From assembly GCF_002101885.1 (NCBI RefSeq), contig NZ_LQPS01000043.1, positions 372,001 to 436,000 of the forward strand: a DNA stretch of 64,000 nucleotides. The letters are read 5' to 3'. Below are positions 7,225 through 15,128 of this stretch, piece after piece. A model generated the notes under the pieces. It ran no database searches, was not told where the DNA came from, and saw only the letters and a program-made list of their open reading frames with translations. The first letter of the stretch is position 1. Each line of letters begins with the position of its first letter. Source of the DNA: Mycolicibacter senuensis. Lineage in GTDB: Bacteria; Actinomycetota; Actinomycetes; Mycobacteriales; Mycobacteriaceae. Position numbers and translations under genes: made by a program.

Positions 7225-9720
7225 ATGGCTAGTAAGACGGCTAGTGGCACCAAGGCGCGATCGGGAACGCGAACTAGCAGGTCAAAGTCCGGTTCGCGAG
7301 CCAATGCCCGGCCGGCCCGTGCAGCGGCGGCACGCCGCAAACCCGCGCCGCGCCGGCAGCATTCGGGGCTGGCCGGGGCGGGAATGGCCTGCGGCAGGGC
7401 CGCCCGGGCGGCCTGGCTGATGGTCGCCAAGGCGGCCGGCGGCACCGCGCGGTCCGTCGGCCGTGCCCACGACATCGACCCGGGTCATCGCCGCGACGGT
7501 ATCGCGCTGGCGCTGCTGGGGCTGGCCGTCGTGACGGCCGCCAGTTGCTGGCTGGACGCAGCGCGGCCGGTCGGAGCATGGATCGACACCGGGCTGCGCG
7601 CCGTGATCGGTGGCGCGGTGGTGCTGCTGCCGGTGCTGGCCGGCGTCGGCGCCGTCGCGCTGATGCGCACCGAACCCGTCCCGGAGAACCGGCCCCGGCT
7701 CATCCTCGGTTCGGCGATGGTCGCGCTGCCGATCCTGGGCCTGTGGCATCTGTGGGCCGGCTCGCCGCCGACCCCGGAGGGGCGCCTGCACGGCGCCGGT
7801 TTCGTCGGGTTCGCCATCGGCGGCCCGCTCGCCGACGGACTGACCGCCTGGATCGCCGCGCCGCTGCTGTGCATCGGGGTGCTGTTCGGGGTGCTGTTGC
7901 TGACCGGGACGACGCTGCGCGAGGCGCCCGAAGCGCTCCGCACCATGTTCGTCGCGCGGGACTACTACGACGACGGCTATGACGACGACTATGACGGCGA
8001 GCACGACTACTACGACGAGGACGGCGGCGACTTCGAGGACGGCGCGCCGCTCGACGGCGCCGAGGCCACCCCGGATTGGCAGTCGCGCACGCCGCTGGAC
8101 AACTACCCGCTCGACGAGCCGCCCGCCGAGTCACCGCCGGCGCCCAAGCCCGCTCGCCGCAAGGCTCCCAAGACGGCGAAACCCACCGACACGACCGTCG
8201 TGTTGGACCGGGTGGTGGAGGGCCCCTACACGCTGCCGCCGCTGAGCCTGCTGGTCGCCGGTGATCCCCCCAAGACCCGCACCGCCGCCAACGAGGCGAT
8301 GACCGACGCGATCACCTCGGTGCTCGAGCAGTTCAAGGTCGACGCCGCGGTCACCGGCTGCACCCGCGGTCCCACCGTCACCCGCTACGAGGTGGAGCTC
8401 GGCCCCGGCGTCAAGGTCGAGAAGATCACCGCCCTGCAGCGCAACATCGCCTACGCGGTGGCCACCGAAAGCGTGCGGATGCTCGCACCGATCCCGGGCA
8501 AGTCCGCGGTCGGCATCGAGGTGCCCAACACCGACCGGGAGATGGTGCGACTGGCCGACGTGCTGACCGCGCCGAGCACCCGCCGCGATCATCACCCGCT
8601 GGTGATCGGCCTGGGCAAGGACATCGAGGGCGACTTCATCAGCGCCAACCTGGCCAAGATGCCGCACCTGCTGGTGGCCGGCTCCACCGGCTCGGGCAAG
8701 TCCAGCTTCGTCAACTCGATGCTGGTGTCGCTGCTGGCACGGGCCACCCCCGAAGAGGTCAGGATGATCCTGATCGACCCGAAGATGGTGGAACTCACGC
8801 CGTACGAGGGCATTCCGCACCTGATCACCCCGATCATCACCTCACCGAAGAAAGCGGCGGCCGCGCTGGCCTGGCTGGTCGAGGAGATGGAGCAGCGCTA
8901 CCAGGACATGCAGGCCTCCCGGGTGCGCCACATCGACGTCTTCAACGAGAAGGTCCGCTCCGGGGAGATCACCACACCGTTGGGCAGCGAACGGGTGTAC
9001 CGGCCCTACCCCTACATCCTCGCGATCGTCGACGAGCTCGCCGACCTGATGATGACCGCGCCGCGCGACGTCGAGGACGCCATCGTGCGGATCACCCAGA
9101 AGGCCCGCGCCGCCGGCATCCACCTGGTGCTGGCCACCCAGCGGCCGTCGGTGGACGTCGTCACCGGCCTGATCAAGACCAACGTGCCGTCCCGGTTGGC
9201 GTTCGCCACCTCCTCGCTGACCGACTCCCGGGTGATCCTGGACCAGGCCGGCGCCGAGAAGCTGATCGGGATGGGCGACGGGCTGTTCCTGCCGATGGGC
9301 GCCAACAAGCCGGTCCGGCTGCAGGGCGCCTTCATCACCGACGAGGAGATCCACGCCGTCGTCACCGCCTGCAAGGACCAGGCCGAGCCGGACTACACCG
9401 ACGGCGTCACCACCGCCAAACCGACCGGCGAGCGCACCGACGTCGACCCCGACATCGGCGACGACATGGAGGTCTTCCTGCAGGCCGTGGAACTGGTGGT
9501 GTCCAGCCAGTTCGGCTCAACCTCGATGTTGCAGCGCAAGCTGCGGGTCGGCTTCGCCAAGGCCGGCCGGTTGATGGACCTGATGGAGACCCGCAGCATC
9601 GTGGGTCCCTCCGAGGGCTCCAAGGCCCGCCAAGTGCTGGTCAAGCCCGACGAGCTGGCCGCGACGCTGATGGCCATCCGCGGCGGCGGGGACCCGGATG
9701 AGCACGGCGACGACGTTTAG
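7225..9720 (+). CDS. ftsK: DNA translocase FtsK/SpoIIIE
   Basis: FtsK pumps DNA at the division septum so that chromosomes and dimer-resolution sites clear the closing septum. The protein has 831 residues. It has a basic N-terminus, about four membrane segments (roughly residues 85-235), an acidic linker, a motor domain with Walker A GSTGSGKSS (486-494) and Walker B ILAIVDELADL, and a C-terminal winged-helix gamma domain (QRKLRVGFAKAGRLMDLME). The linker at about 241-275 is an Asp/Tyr-rich run that looks low in complexity. The start MASKT matches the M. tuberculosis protein from memory. The stop overlaps the convergent acyltransferase gene by 4 bases. Confidence 0.96.
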   Translation: MASKTASGTKARSGTRTSRSKSGSRANARPARAAAARRKPAPRRQHSGLAGAGMACGRAARAAWLMVAKAAGGTARSVGRAHDIDPGHRRDGIALALLGLAVVTAASCWLDAARPVGAWIDTGLRAVIGGAVVLLPVLAGVGAVALMRTEPVPENRPRLILGSAMVALPILGLWHLWAGSPPTPEGRLHGAGFVGFAIGGPLADGLTAWIAAPLLCIGVLFGVLLLTGTTLREAPEALRTMFVARDYYDDGYDDDYDGEHDYYDEDGGDFEDGAPLDGAEATPDWQSRTPLDNYPLDEPPAESPPAPKPARRKAPKTAKPTDTTVVLDRVVEGPYTLPPLSLLVAGDPPKTRTAANEAMTDAITSVLEQFKVDAAVTGCTRGPTVTRYEVELGPGVKVEKITALQRNIAYAVATESVRMLAPIPGKSAVGIEVPNTDREMVRLADVLTAPSTRRDHHPLVIGLGKDIEGDFISANLAKMPHLLVAGSTGSGKSSFVNSMLVSLLARATPEEVRMILIDPKMVELTPYEGIPHLITPIITSPKKAAAALAWLVEEMEQRYQDMQASRVRHIDVFNEKVRSGEITTPLGSERVYRPYPYILAIVDELADLMMTAPRDVEDAIVRITQKARAAGIHLVLATQRPSVDVVTGLIKTNVPSRLAFATSSLTDSRVILDQAGAEKLIGMGDGLFLPMGANKPVRLQGAFITDEEIHAVVTACKDQAEPDYTDGVTTAKPTGERTDVDPDIGDDMEVFLQAVELVVSSQFGSTSMLQRKLRVGFAKAGRLMDLMETRSIVGPSEGSKARQVLVKPDELAATLMAIRGGGDPDEHGDDV

Positions 9721-11066
9721 TTGTTGACCACCAACGCCAACCCCCGCCGATCCCGGATCGGCCGTCCGGGCCGTCTGCTGCGGACCAGCAAGCGGTGCAC
9801 GGCCGCCTCGACTCCGCGCGCGAGTTCGTCGCCGGCGGCGCCGTAGTCGGACAGGATGCCGAAGAACACGCTGTCGGCGTAGCGCAGTATCGCCGCACCG
9901 GTGCGCAGCTGCAGGGCCAGCGGCGGGATCGGCAGTACCGCCGACACCCTGCTTCCCATGATCTGCAGGGGCCGGCCGGGGCCGGGCACATTGGCTGCCA
10001 GGGCGACCAGGCGGCGCTGCGGCAGCCGGGACAGCAGATTGGTTGCCCACGCGGTGACCGGGACCGGGACAGTCCGTGCCACCGTGGCCAGCGGGTTGCC
10101 GCCCACTGCGCCCGCCGTGGCCTCGGCCAGCCGGTGGTGGACCATCCGCAACCGGACCACCGGATTGTCCTGGTCGACCGGCAGCCGGGGCAGCAGCACC
10201 GCCTGCCGAAGCGGTACCAGGGTGCGCAGCGAGTCCGGCTTCGGCTGCTCGCCGCGGCGAACCATCATGTTGCGGTAGCTCTCGGTCAGTGCCGCCAGCG
10301 CGACATCATCGGGCGTGACGTCGAAGACCTGGCAGATCTCGTCGACATCGGCGGCGCTGACCTGAGCTGCGGTGTAACGCCGCCGGCTGGTCAGCGGCCC
10401 GTTCAACGGTGTCACCGGCCGTAGCAGGCCCGTCGCGAATTCCGCAGCACCGCGCAGCGCCCGCTCGGCGTGCGCCATGCCGGTCACCGCATCGGCGGCC
10501 CACGAGGCAGCAGCCTGCAGCGGACCGGGCCGGCCGGTGTGCGGCTGGGCGCTCTCGGCATCGTCGGCGCTGCGGGGCATGCTGCCGTGGGCCGGCCCCT
10601 CATCGGAGAGCCCGGCGAGGATGTGGACGGTGGCGACGGCGTCGGCGATACAGGGGTGAACCTTGACCAGCATCGCCCAGCGGCCATCGGACAGGCCGTC
10701 GATCACCCAGATCTCCCACAGCGGCCGGTCCCGGTCCAGCCGCCAGGCCATCACTTCGGCCACCACCGAGAACAGGTCGTCGTCGCCACCGGTGCCGGGG
10801 ACCGCAATACGGCAGACGTGGTTGGCGAGCTTGAAGTCGCGGTCCTCGACCCAATCGGGGGAGCCGAGGTCGAAGACGCGACGTCGCAGCCGCTGGGCGA
10901 ACCGCGGGCAGGCCGCGATCCGCTCGCCCAGCACCGACAGCAGCGTCTGGTGATCGGGCATCGGGCCGTCGAGCACCGCCAGGGCGCCCATGCCCAGGTT
11001 GGTGTGCCGGTCGGCGTCCTCGACGTGCAGGAAACTCGCATCCAGGGGGGTCAGGTGTTCGGCCAC
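9717..11066 (-). CDS. WS/DGAT-family acyltransferase with degenerate active site
   Basis: The protein has 449 residues, the usual length for the wax ester synthase/diacylglycerol acyltransferase family. Family features include the start LTPLDASFLHVED, the LPLWEIW-like motif (DRPLWEIWVIDGL, about 123-135) and a C-terminal VPGPGRPLQIMGSRV region. The catalytic HHxxxDG motif instead reads HPCIADA (137-143): the second histidine is proline and the final glycine is alanine. Since the second histidine is regarded as the catalytic base, normal triacylglycerol synthesis is doubtful. The GTG start follows GGAGG. It could be a structural or regulatory paralogue or use other chemistry. Confidence 0.85.
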   Translation of the reverse strand: MAEHLTPLDASFLHVEDADRHTNLGMGALAVLDGPMPDHQTLLSVLGERIAACPRFAQRLRRRVFDLGSPDWVEDRDFKLANHVCRIAVPGTGGDDDLFSVVAEVMAWRLDRDRPLWEIWVIDGLSDGRWAMLVKVHPCIADAVATVHILAGLSDEGPAHGSMPRSADDAESAQPHTGRPGPLQAAASWAADAVTGMAHAERALRGAAEFATGLLRPVTPLNGPLTSRRRYTAAQVSAADVDEICQVFDVTPDDVALAALTESYRNMMVRRGEQPKPDSLRTLVPLRQAVLLPRLPVDQDNPVVRLRMVHHRLAEATAGAVGGNPLATVARTVPVPVTAWATNLLSRLPQRRLVALAANVPGPGRPLQIMGSRVSAVLPIPPLALQLRTGAAILRYADSVFFGILSDYGAAGDELARGVEAAVHRLLVRSRRPGRPIRDRRGLALVVNN

Positions 11067-11165
11067 GACTACCTCCAGTTATCTGCAACTGTCAGTACCA
11101 CTATCTCGTGTTCGCCTCGCCGGCGGCAGGGCCGGAAGTCCCTGGTTCGGCATCCCGCCCACACC

Positions 11166-11209
11166 GGACACGCACTGGACACGGACTGGACACGGACCGG
11201 ACACCGGCG
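11166..11209. repeat. Four 11-bp tandem repeats (GGACACGGACT type)
   Basis: GGACAC occurs at 11166, 11177, 11188 and 11199, exactly 11 bases apart. The units are GGACACGCACT, GGACACGGACT, GGACACGGACC and GGACACCGGCG. The period is close to one DNA helical turn. The array lies 25-68 bases before the -10 of the DUF421 gene and could bind a regulator cooperatively on one DNA face. Confidence 0.7.
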
Positions 11210-11233
11210 GTTTTCCGGAACCGGGCGGGCGCG

Positions 11234-11239
11234 TAACCT
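11234..11239 (+). promoter_or_regulatory. -10 element of DUF421 gene (leaderless)
   Basis: TAACCT is followed by 6 bases and the GTG at 11246. The 11-bp repeat array lies immediately upstream. Confidence 0.5.
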
Positions 11240-11245
11240 CGCCTC

Positions 11246-11755
11246 GTGGACTGGGCACGACTATTTGCGTTCGACACACCGCCCTCGGAGATCATTGTCC
11301 GCGGAACCGTCATCTATATCGCGATCTATGCGTTGCTGCGGGTGGTGTTGAAACGCGAGGCGGGCACCAACGGCATCACGGATCTGATCGTCGTGGTGTT
11401 GATCGCCGATGCCGCCCAGAACGGGATGGCGGGTGGTTACCGGTCGATCAGCGACGGGATCCTGCTGGTCGGAGTGATCATCGGCTGGTCCTACCTGCTG
11501 AACTGGATGGCCCACCGCTGGCCCACCGTCGCGCGGTTGCTACGACCGGGTCCGTTGCTGGTGATCCACGACGGCGAACTCCTGCACGGCAATATGCGCA
11601 AGGAGATGATCACCGAGCAACACGTCCGCGAGCAGGCCCGCAAACAGGGGATCGCGGACCTTGCCGTCGTGCGTGAGGGCCGCATGGAATCCGACGGCCA
11701 GTTCAGCTTCCTGGTCGGCTCGACGCGCCGGACCGCCGGTCTGGTGATGGATTAA
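11246..11755 (+). CDS. DUF421 (YetF/YcaP-like) membrane protein
   Basis: The protein has 169 residues. It has three hydrophobic segments (about 18-34, 45-62 and 72-90), followed by a cytoplasmic DUF421 domain with RPGPLLVIHDGEL and the sequence LREARKQGI-like HVREQARKQGIADLAVV. DUF421 proteins are widespread in bacteria; the Bacillus member YetF has been linked to phospholipid handling, but the mycobacterial role is unknown. The GTG start is supported by a -10 element 6 bases upstream. The last 53 bases overlap the end of argA on the other strand. Confidence 0.85.
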   Translation: MDWARLFAFDTPPSEIIVRGTVIYIAIYALLRVVLKREAGTNGITDLIVVVLIADAAQNGMAGGYRSISDGILLVGVIIGWSYLLNWMAHRWPTVARLLRPGPLLVIHDGELLHGNMRKEMITEQHVREQARKQGIADLAVVREGRMESDGQFSFLVGSTRRTAGLVMD

Positions 11756-12275
11756 GCACCAGCAGCATCCGGGTGTTGCCCAGCGTGTTGGGCTTGACGT
11801 AGCTCAGGTCCAGGAACTCGGCCACCCCGACGTCGTAGGACCGTTGCATCTCCGCGAAAACCTCTGCGGTGACCGGTGTTCCGTCGATCTCGGCGAAGCC
11901 GTGCCGGGCGAAGAAGGCGGTCTCGAAGGTCAGCACGAACAGTCGCTGCAACTGCAGCTCCCGGGCGACCTCCAGCAGCCGGTCGACCAGAGCGTGGCCG
12001 ATACCGCGGCCGGTCAGCGCCGGGTCGACCGCGATGGTGCGCACCTCGCCGAGATCCGACCACAACACGTGCAGGGCGCCGCAGCCCACCACCTGGTGTT
12101 CGGAGTCCTCGGCGACCCAGAACTCCTGGACCGCCTCGTACAGCGTCACCAGGTTCTTCTCCAGCAGGATCTTGCCGGCGTAAGTGTCCACCAGCTGCTT
12201 GATCGCCGGGACGTCGGAGGTCCGCGCACGCCGGATCAGGGGCCGTTGGGCCGGCGAATCAGCCGCGAAGTGCAC
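11703..12275 (-). CDS. argA: Amino-acid N-acetyltransferase (first step of arginine synthesis)
   Basis: ArgA acetylates glutamate (or glutamine) with acetyl-CoA to start arginine synthesis. The protein has 190 residues of GNAT fold, without the amino-acid-kinase domain of classical ArgA. The acetyl-CoA loop is seen in VDPALTGRGIGHALV, and FETAFFARHGFAEIDGTP is typical. It corresponds to Rv2747. The remembered M. tuberculosis protein ends at MLLVL; this one adds about 16 residues (NPSPDRRSGASSRPGS), and this extension creates the 53-base overlap with the DUF421 gene. GTG 12275 is chosen because a TACTGT -10 sits 6 bases upstream and homology begins shortly after. Confidence 0.9.
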   Translation of the reverse strand: MHFAADSPAQRPLIRRARTSDVPAIKQLVDTYAGKILLEKNLVTLYEAVQEFWVAEDSEHQVVGCGALHVLWSDLGEVRTIAVDPALTGRGIGHALVDRLLEVARELQLQRLFVLTFETAFFARHGFAEIDGTPVTAEVFAEMQRSYDVGVAEFLDLSYVKPNTLGNTRMLLVLNPSPDRRSGASSRPGS

Positions 12276-12281
12276 AGATGC

Positions 12282-12287
12282 ACAGTA
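12282..12287 (-). promoter_or_regulatory. -10 element of argA (leaderless)
   Basis: TACTGT on the minus strand is followed by 6 bases and the argA GTG. It faces the pgsA3 -10 element, 30 bases away on the other strand. Confidence 0.45.
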
Positions 12288-12317
12288 TCGGTTTCTCACT
12301 CTGGGCCGGGTAACGGA

Positions 12318-12323
12318 TATTCT
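12318..12323 (+). promoter_or_regulatory. -10 element of pgsA3 (leaderless)
   Basis: TATTCT is followed by 7 bases and the GTG at 12331. Together with the argA element it forms a compact divergent promoter region. Confidence 0.45.
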
Positions 12324-12330
12324 GTCTGCC

Positions 12331-12939
12331 GTGTCGCGGCAACCTCAAACCGGCCCGGCGGTGACGCACGTCCCGGTGGTCAATCTCGCCAACGCGGTAA
12401 CCGTCATGCGGTTGCTGTTGGTGCCGGTCTTTCTGCTGGCATTGTTCGCCGCAGACGGCCACGATGCCAAGACCCGCATCGCGGCGTTCGTCATCTTCGC
12501 GGTGGCCATCATCACCGACCGGCTCGACGGTGCCCTGGCCCGCAACTACGGGCTGGTGACCGATTTCGGCACCCTGGCCGACCCCATCGCCGACAAGGCC
12601 CTGATCGGCGCCGCGTTGATCGGCCTGTCGATGCTCGGCGACCTGTGGTGGTGGGTGACGGTGCTGGTGCTGGTCCGAGAGATCGGAATCACCGTGCTGC
12701 GCTTCGCGGTGCTGCATCGCGGCGTGATCCCGGCCAGCCGCGGCGGGAAACTCAAGACCCTGGTGCAGGCGATCGGTATCGGGCTGCTCATCCTGCCGCT
12801 GACGGGTCCCTGGCTGGTGACGGCCTGGGCGGTGATGGCCGCCGCCGTGGTACTGACGGTGGTGACCGGCGTGGATTATGTGAGGTCGGCGATCGCCGAC
12901 CTTCGCGCCGGAGTTGATCCGGCCAACCGGGAACCCTGA
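12331..12939 (+). CDS. pgsA3: CDP-alcohol phosphatidyltransferase (phosphatidylglycerophosphate synthase type)
   Basis: The family makes phospholipid head-group linkages in the membrane; this member is annotated in mycobacteria as a phosphatidylglycerophosphate synthase that feeds cardiolipin formation. The protein has 202 residues. The diagnostic motif DG(x)2AR(x)8G(x)3D(x)3D is complete in DRLDGALARNYG followed by DFGTLADPIADK (about 77-103). Several membrane helices surround it. The next gene is clgR, and the envelope-stress operon follows, so phospholipid supply and membrane-stress response lie side by side. GTG 12331 is preferred; GTG 12361 is an alternative. Confidence 0.9.
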   Translation: MSRQPQTGPAVTHVPVVNLANAVTVMRLLLVPVFLLALFAADGHDAKTRIAAFVIFAVAIITDRLDGALARNYGLVTDFGTLADPIADKALIGAALIGLSMLGDLWWWVTVLVLVREIGITVLRFAVLHRGVIPASRGGKLKTLVQAIGIGLLILPLTGPWLVTAWAVMAAAVVLTVVTGVDYVRSAIADLRAGVDPANREP

Positions 12940-12956
12940 CGGGCGTCGTGCGCGTT
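12929..12956 (+). promoter_or_regulatory. SigE-type promoter of clgR-psp operon
   Basis: GGGAACC (12929-12935), 17 bases, then CGTT (12953-12956) fits the mycobacterial SigE consensus GGGAACY-N15/16-CGTT with one extra spacer base. SigE control of clgR and pspA is established in M. tuberculosis. The -35 lies inside the end of pgsA3. Confidence 0.6.
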
Positions 12957-13007
12957 GACCTTGGTGACTGTCGGTTTTTCCAGGTTGGCCCTAAGGGGGA
13001 GTGCACG

Positions 13008-13349
13008 ATGACGGCATTGCTGCGGGAATCGGTCGGCGAGGTGTTGCGCCAGGCCCGGACTACGCAGGGTCGCACACTGCGTGAAGTGTCCGACTCGGCG
13101 CGGGTCAGCCTGGGCTATCTCTCGGAGGTCGAGCGGGGCCGCAAGGAGGCGTCCAGCGAGTTGCTCAATGCGATCTGCGCGGCGTTGGAGGTCCCGCTGT
13201 CGGACGTGCTCTTCGATGCCGGCAGCCGGTTGGCGCGCGCCGAGCGGGACGAGCACGCCGAACGGGCCGTCCGTAACCTCGGGGTCACCCGTATCGACGC
13301 CGGGACCAAGGTCGTGATCCCGCCGCCACGGGCGATGGCCTCGGCATGA
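13008..13349 (+). CDS. clgR: Transcriptional regulator ClgR
   Basis: ClgR activates clp protease genes and the phage-shock-like operon upon membrane stress. The protein has 113 residues. An XRE-type helix-turn-helix spans about 8-66, with GRTLREVSDSARVSLGYLSEVERGRKEASS as core. The ATG at 13008 follows AAGGGGGA and begins MTALLRESVGEVL as in other mycobacteria; the longer open frame upstream is not used. ClgR is itself degraded by ClpP in relatives; the C-terminal residues here are MASA. It is the first gene of the clgR-pspA-pspM operon, and a 126-base gap follows. Confidence 0.96.
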   Translation: MTALLRESVGEVLRQARTTQGRTLREVSDSARVSLGYLSEVERGRKEASSELLNAICAALEVPLSDVLFDAGSRLARAERDEHAERAVRNLGVTRIDAGTKVVIPPPRAMASA

Positions 13350-13355
13350 CGGGCC

Positions 13356-13374
13356 GGCCCGGCGCGACCGGGCC
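13356..13374 (+). terminator. Hairpin between clgR and pspA
   Basis: GGCCCGG (13356-13362) and CCGGGCC (13368-13374) flank a CGCGA loop directly after the clgR stop. It may attenuate read-through or stabilise the upstream mRNA; without a U-tract it is not a sure terminator. Confidence 0.4.
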
Positions 13375-13475
13375 AAAGGCAGTCTGAAGCCGCACCCGCC
13401 GACCGGCGAACCGATAAGTTGTCAGCGGTAAGCGGCAGAGTGACAACATCGAAAACAACCAGACGGAGCGAACTG

Positions 13476-14291
13476 ATGGCCAACCCGTTCGTCAAGGCGT
13501 GGAAGTACGTGATGGCGCTGTTCAACGCGAAGATCGACGAACACGCCGACCCGAAGGTGCAGATCCAGCAGGCCATCGAAGAGGCGCAGCGTCAGCATCA
13601 GGCTCTCACCCAGCAGGCCGCGCAGGTGATCGGCAACCAACGTCAGCTGGAGATGCGGCTGAACCGGCAGCTGGCCGACATCGAGAAGCTCCAGGTCAAT
13701 GTGCGCCAGGCGCTGACCCTGGCCGACCAGGCGACCGCGGCCGGGGACAGCGCCAAGGCCACCGAGTACAACAATGCCGCTGAGGCGTTCGCGGCGCAGC
13801 TGGTCACTGCTGAGCAGAGCGTGGAAGATCTCAAGGCGCTGCACGATCAGGCGCTGACCGCTGCCGGTCAGGCCAAGAAGGCCGTCGAGCAGAACGCGAT
13901 GATGCTGCAGCAGAAGATCGCCGAGCGCACCAAGCTGCTCAGCCAGCTCGAACAGGCCAAGATGCAGGAGCAGGTCAGTGCCTCGCTGCGGTCGATGAGC
14001 GAGATCGCCGCTCCGGGAACCACTCCCAGCCTCGACGAGGTGCGCGACAAGATCGAACGGCGCTACGCCAACGCACTCGGCGAAGCGGAACTGGCGAAGG
14101 GGTCGGTGCAGGGCCGGATGCTCGAAGTGGAACAGGCCGGCGTGCAGATGGCCGGCCACTCCCGGTTGGAGCAGATCCGCGCCTCGATGCGCGGCGAGTC
14201 GCTGCCGGCCGGTGGCGCCACATCGCCGGTCACACCGGCGGCGCCGCAATCGGGCGCCGATCCCAACCCCGAGAATCCGCTGGGCCGATAG
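13476..14291 (+). CDS. pspA: PspA/IM30 family envelope-stress protein (35 kDa antigen)
   Basis: PspA-family proteins assemble on stressed inner membranes and help keep them intact. The protein has 271 residues. It begins MANPFVKAWKYVMALF, the amphipathic helix that contacts membranes, followed by long coiled coil (about 25-220) rich in Ala, Gln and Glu. The tail after 240 is Pro/Gly-rich and probably disordered. It corresponds to Rv2744c. ATG 13476 is placed by homology. pspM follows after 3 bases, so the two are coupled. Confidence 0.96.
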   Translation: MANPFVKAWKYVMALFNAKIDEHADPKVQIQQAIEEAQRQHQALTQQAAQVIGNQRQLEMRLNRQLADIEKLQVNVRQALTLADQATAAGDSAKATEYNNAAEAFAAQLVTAEQSVEDLKALHDQALTAAGQAKKAVEQNAMMLQQKIAERTKLLSQLEQAKMQEQVSASLRSMSEIAAPGTTPSLDEVRDKIERRYANALGEAELAKGSVQGRMLEVEQAGVQMAGHSRLEQIRASMRGESLPAGGATSPVTPAAPQSGADPNPENPLGR

Positions 14292-14294
14292 TAG

Positions 14295-15128
14295 ATGGCC
14301 ATGTCAGTCGGAGGTCGCTCCCGGCGCGCGCTGCTGCAGCGGGCCGTCGACCGCGCCAGCGAGGCCGCCGACGTACTGGCCGACAAGCTCGGTGCGATCG
14401 CCGACCCTCGGGCCAGACTGCTGCGCAAGCGCCGGTGGGCGCTGCGCCTGGGCCTGTTCTTCGGCGCGGCATGCGGATTCTGGTTGCTGGTGACCGCGGT
14501 GCTGGCGTCGTGGGCCACACCGGTGTGGGTGCTGCTGATCACCGGGCTGGTCGCCGCCGGAGCGGCCGCGCCGGCCACGCTGCTGCTGCTGCGGTTCCGT
14601 TGGTTGCGTTCGGTCCCGCTGCCGGCCGCGCGGACCGTCACCGCGCGCCGCCTGCCGCCGCCCGGTTCGGCGGCGCGACCGGCGATGTACGCGCTGGGCG
14701 CCTCCGAGCGCGGCATGGTGTCGCTGCTGGGCGTGCTGGAGCGCGGCCGGTTGCTGCCCGCCGAGGAGATCGCCGAACTGACCGCCGCGGTCAACGGTGC
14801 GGCGTCGACGATGGCCGCCACCGCCGGCCAGGTGGTGTCGATGGAGCGCACCGTGCAACACAATGCGCAGTCGGGGCAGTACCTGGTGCCGACCATCAAC
14901 GCGTTCACCGCCCAGTTGAGTGCCGGGGTCCGCCAGTACAACGAAATGGTCACCGCTGCCGCACAACTGGTGGCCGCAGCCAATGACGGGTCATCGACGT
15001 CCGCCGGCGACCCGATGAACTCACCGATGTCCCAGCAGCGTTACCGCGAGGAGCTGACCGGGGCGACCGAGAAGATGTTGGGTTGGGCGGCCGCGTTCGA
15101 CGAGCTCGCCCAGCTGCCCCGGCCCTAG
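14295..15128 (+). CDS. pspM: Phage-shock envelope-stress membrane protein PspM
   Basis: This is the homologue of Rv2743c, the integral membrane partner that binds PspA in M. tuberculosis. The protein has 277 residues. Two adjacent membrane segments (about 52-75 and 76-98) follow a basic N-terminus, and the rest is a cytoplasmic, partly helical domain. It begins 3 bases after the pspA stop. In M. tuberculosis a fourth gene (pspN, Rv2742c) follows; here the next gene is a convergent DUF5313 gene whose stop overlaps by 4 bases, so the operon ends at pspM. Confidence 0.9.
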   Translation: MAMSVGGRSRRALLQRAVDRASEAADVLADKLGAIADPRARLLRKRRWALRLGLFFGAACGFWLLVTAVLASWATPVWVLLITGLVAAGAAAPATLLLLRFRWLRSVPLPAARTVTARRLPPPGSAARPAMYALGASERGMVSLLGVLERGRLLPAEEIAELTAAVNGAASTMAATAGQVVSMERTVQHNAQSGQYLVPTINAFTAQLSAGVRQYNEMVTAAAQLVAAANDGSSTSAGDPMNSPMSQQRYREELTGATEKMLGWAAAFDELAQLPRP

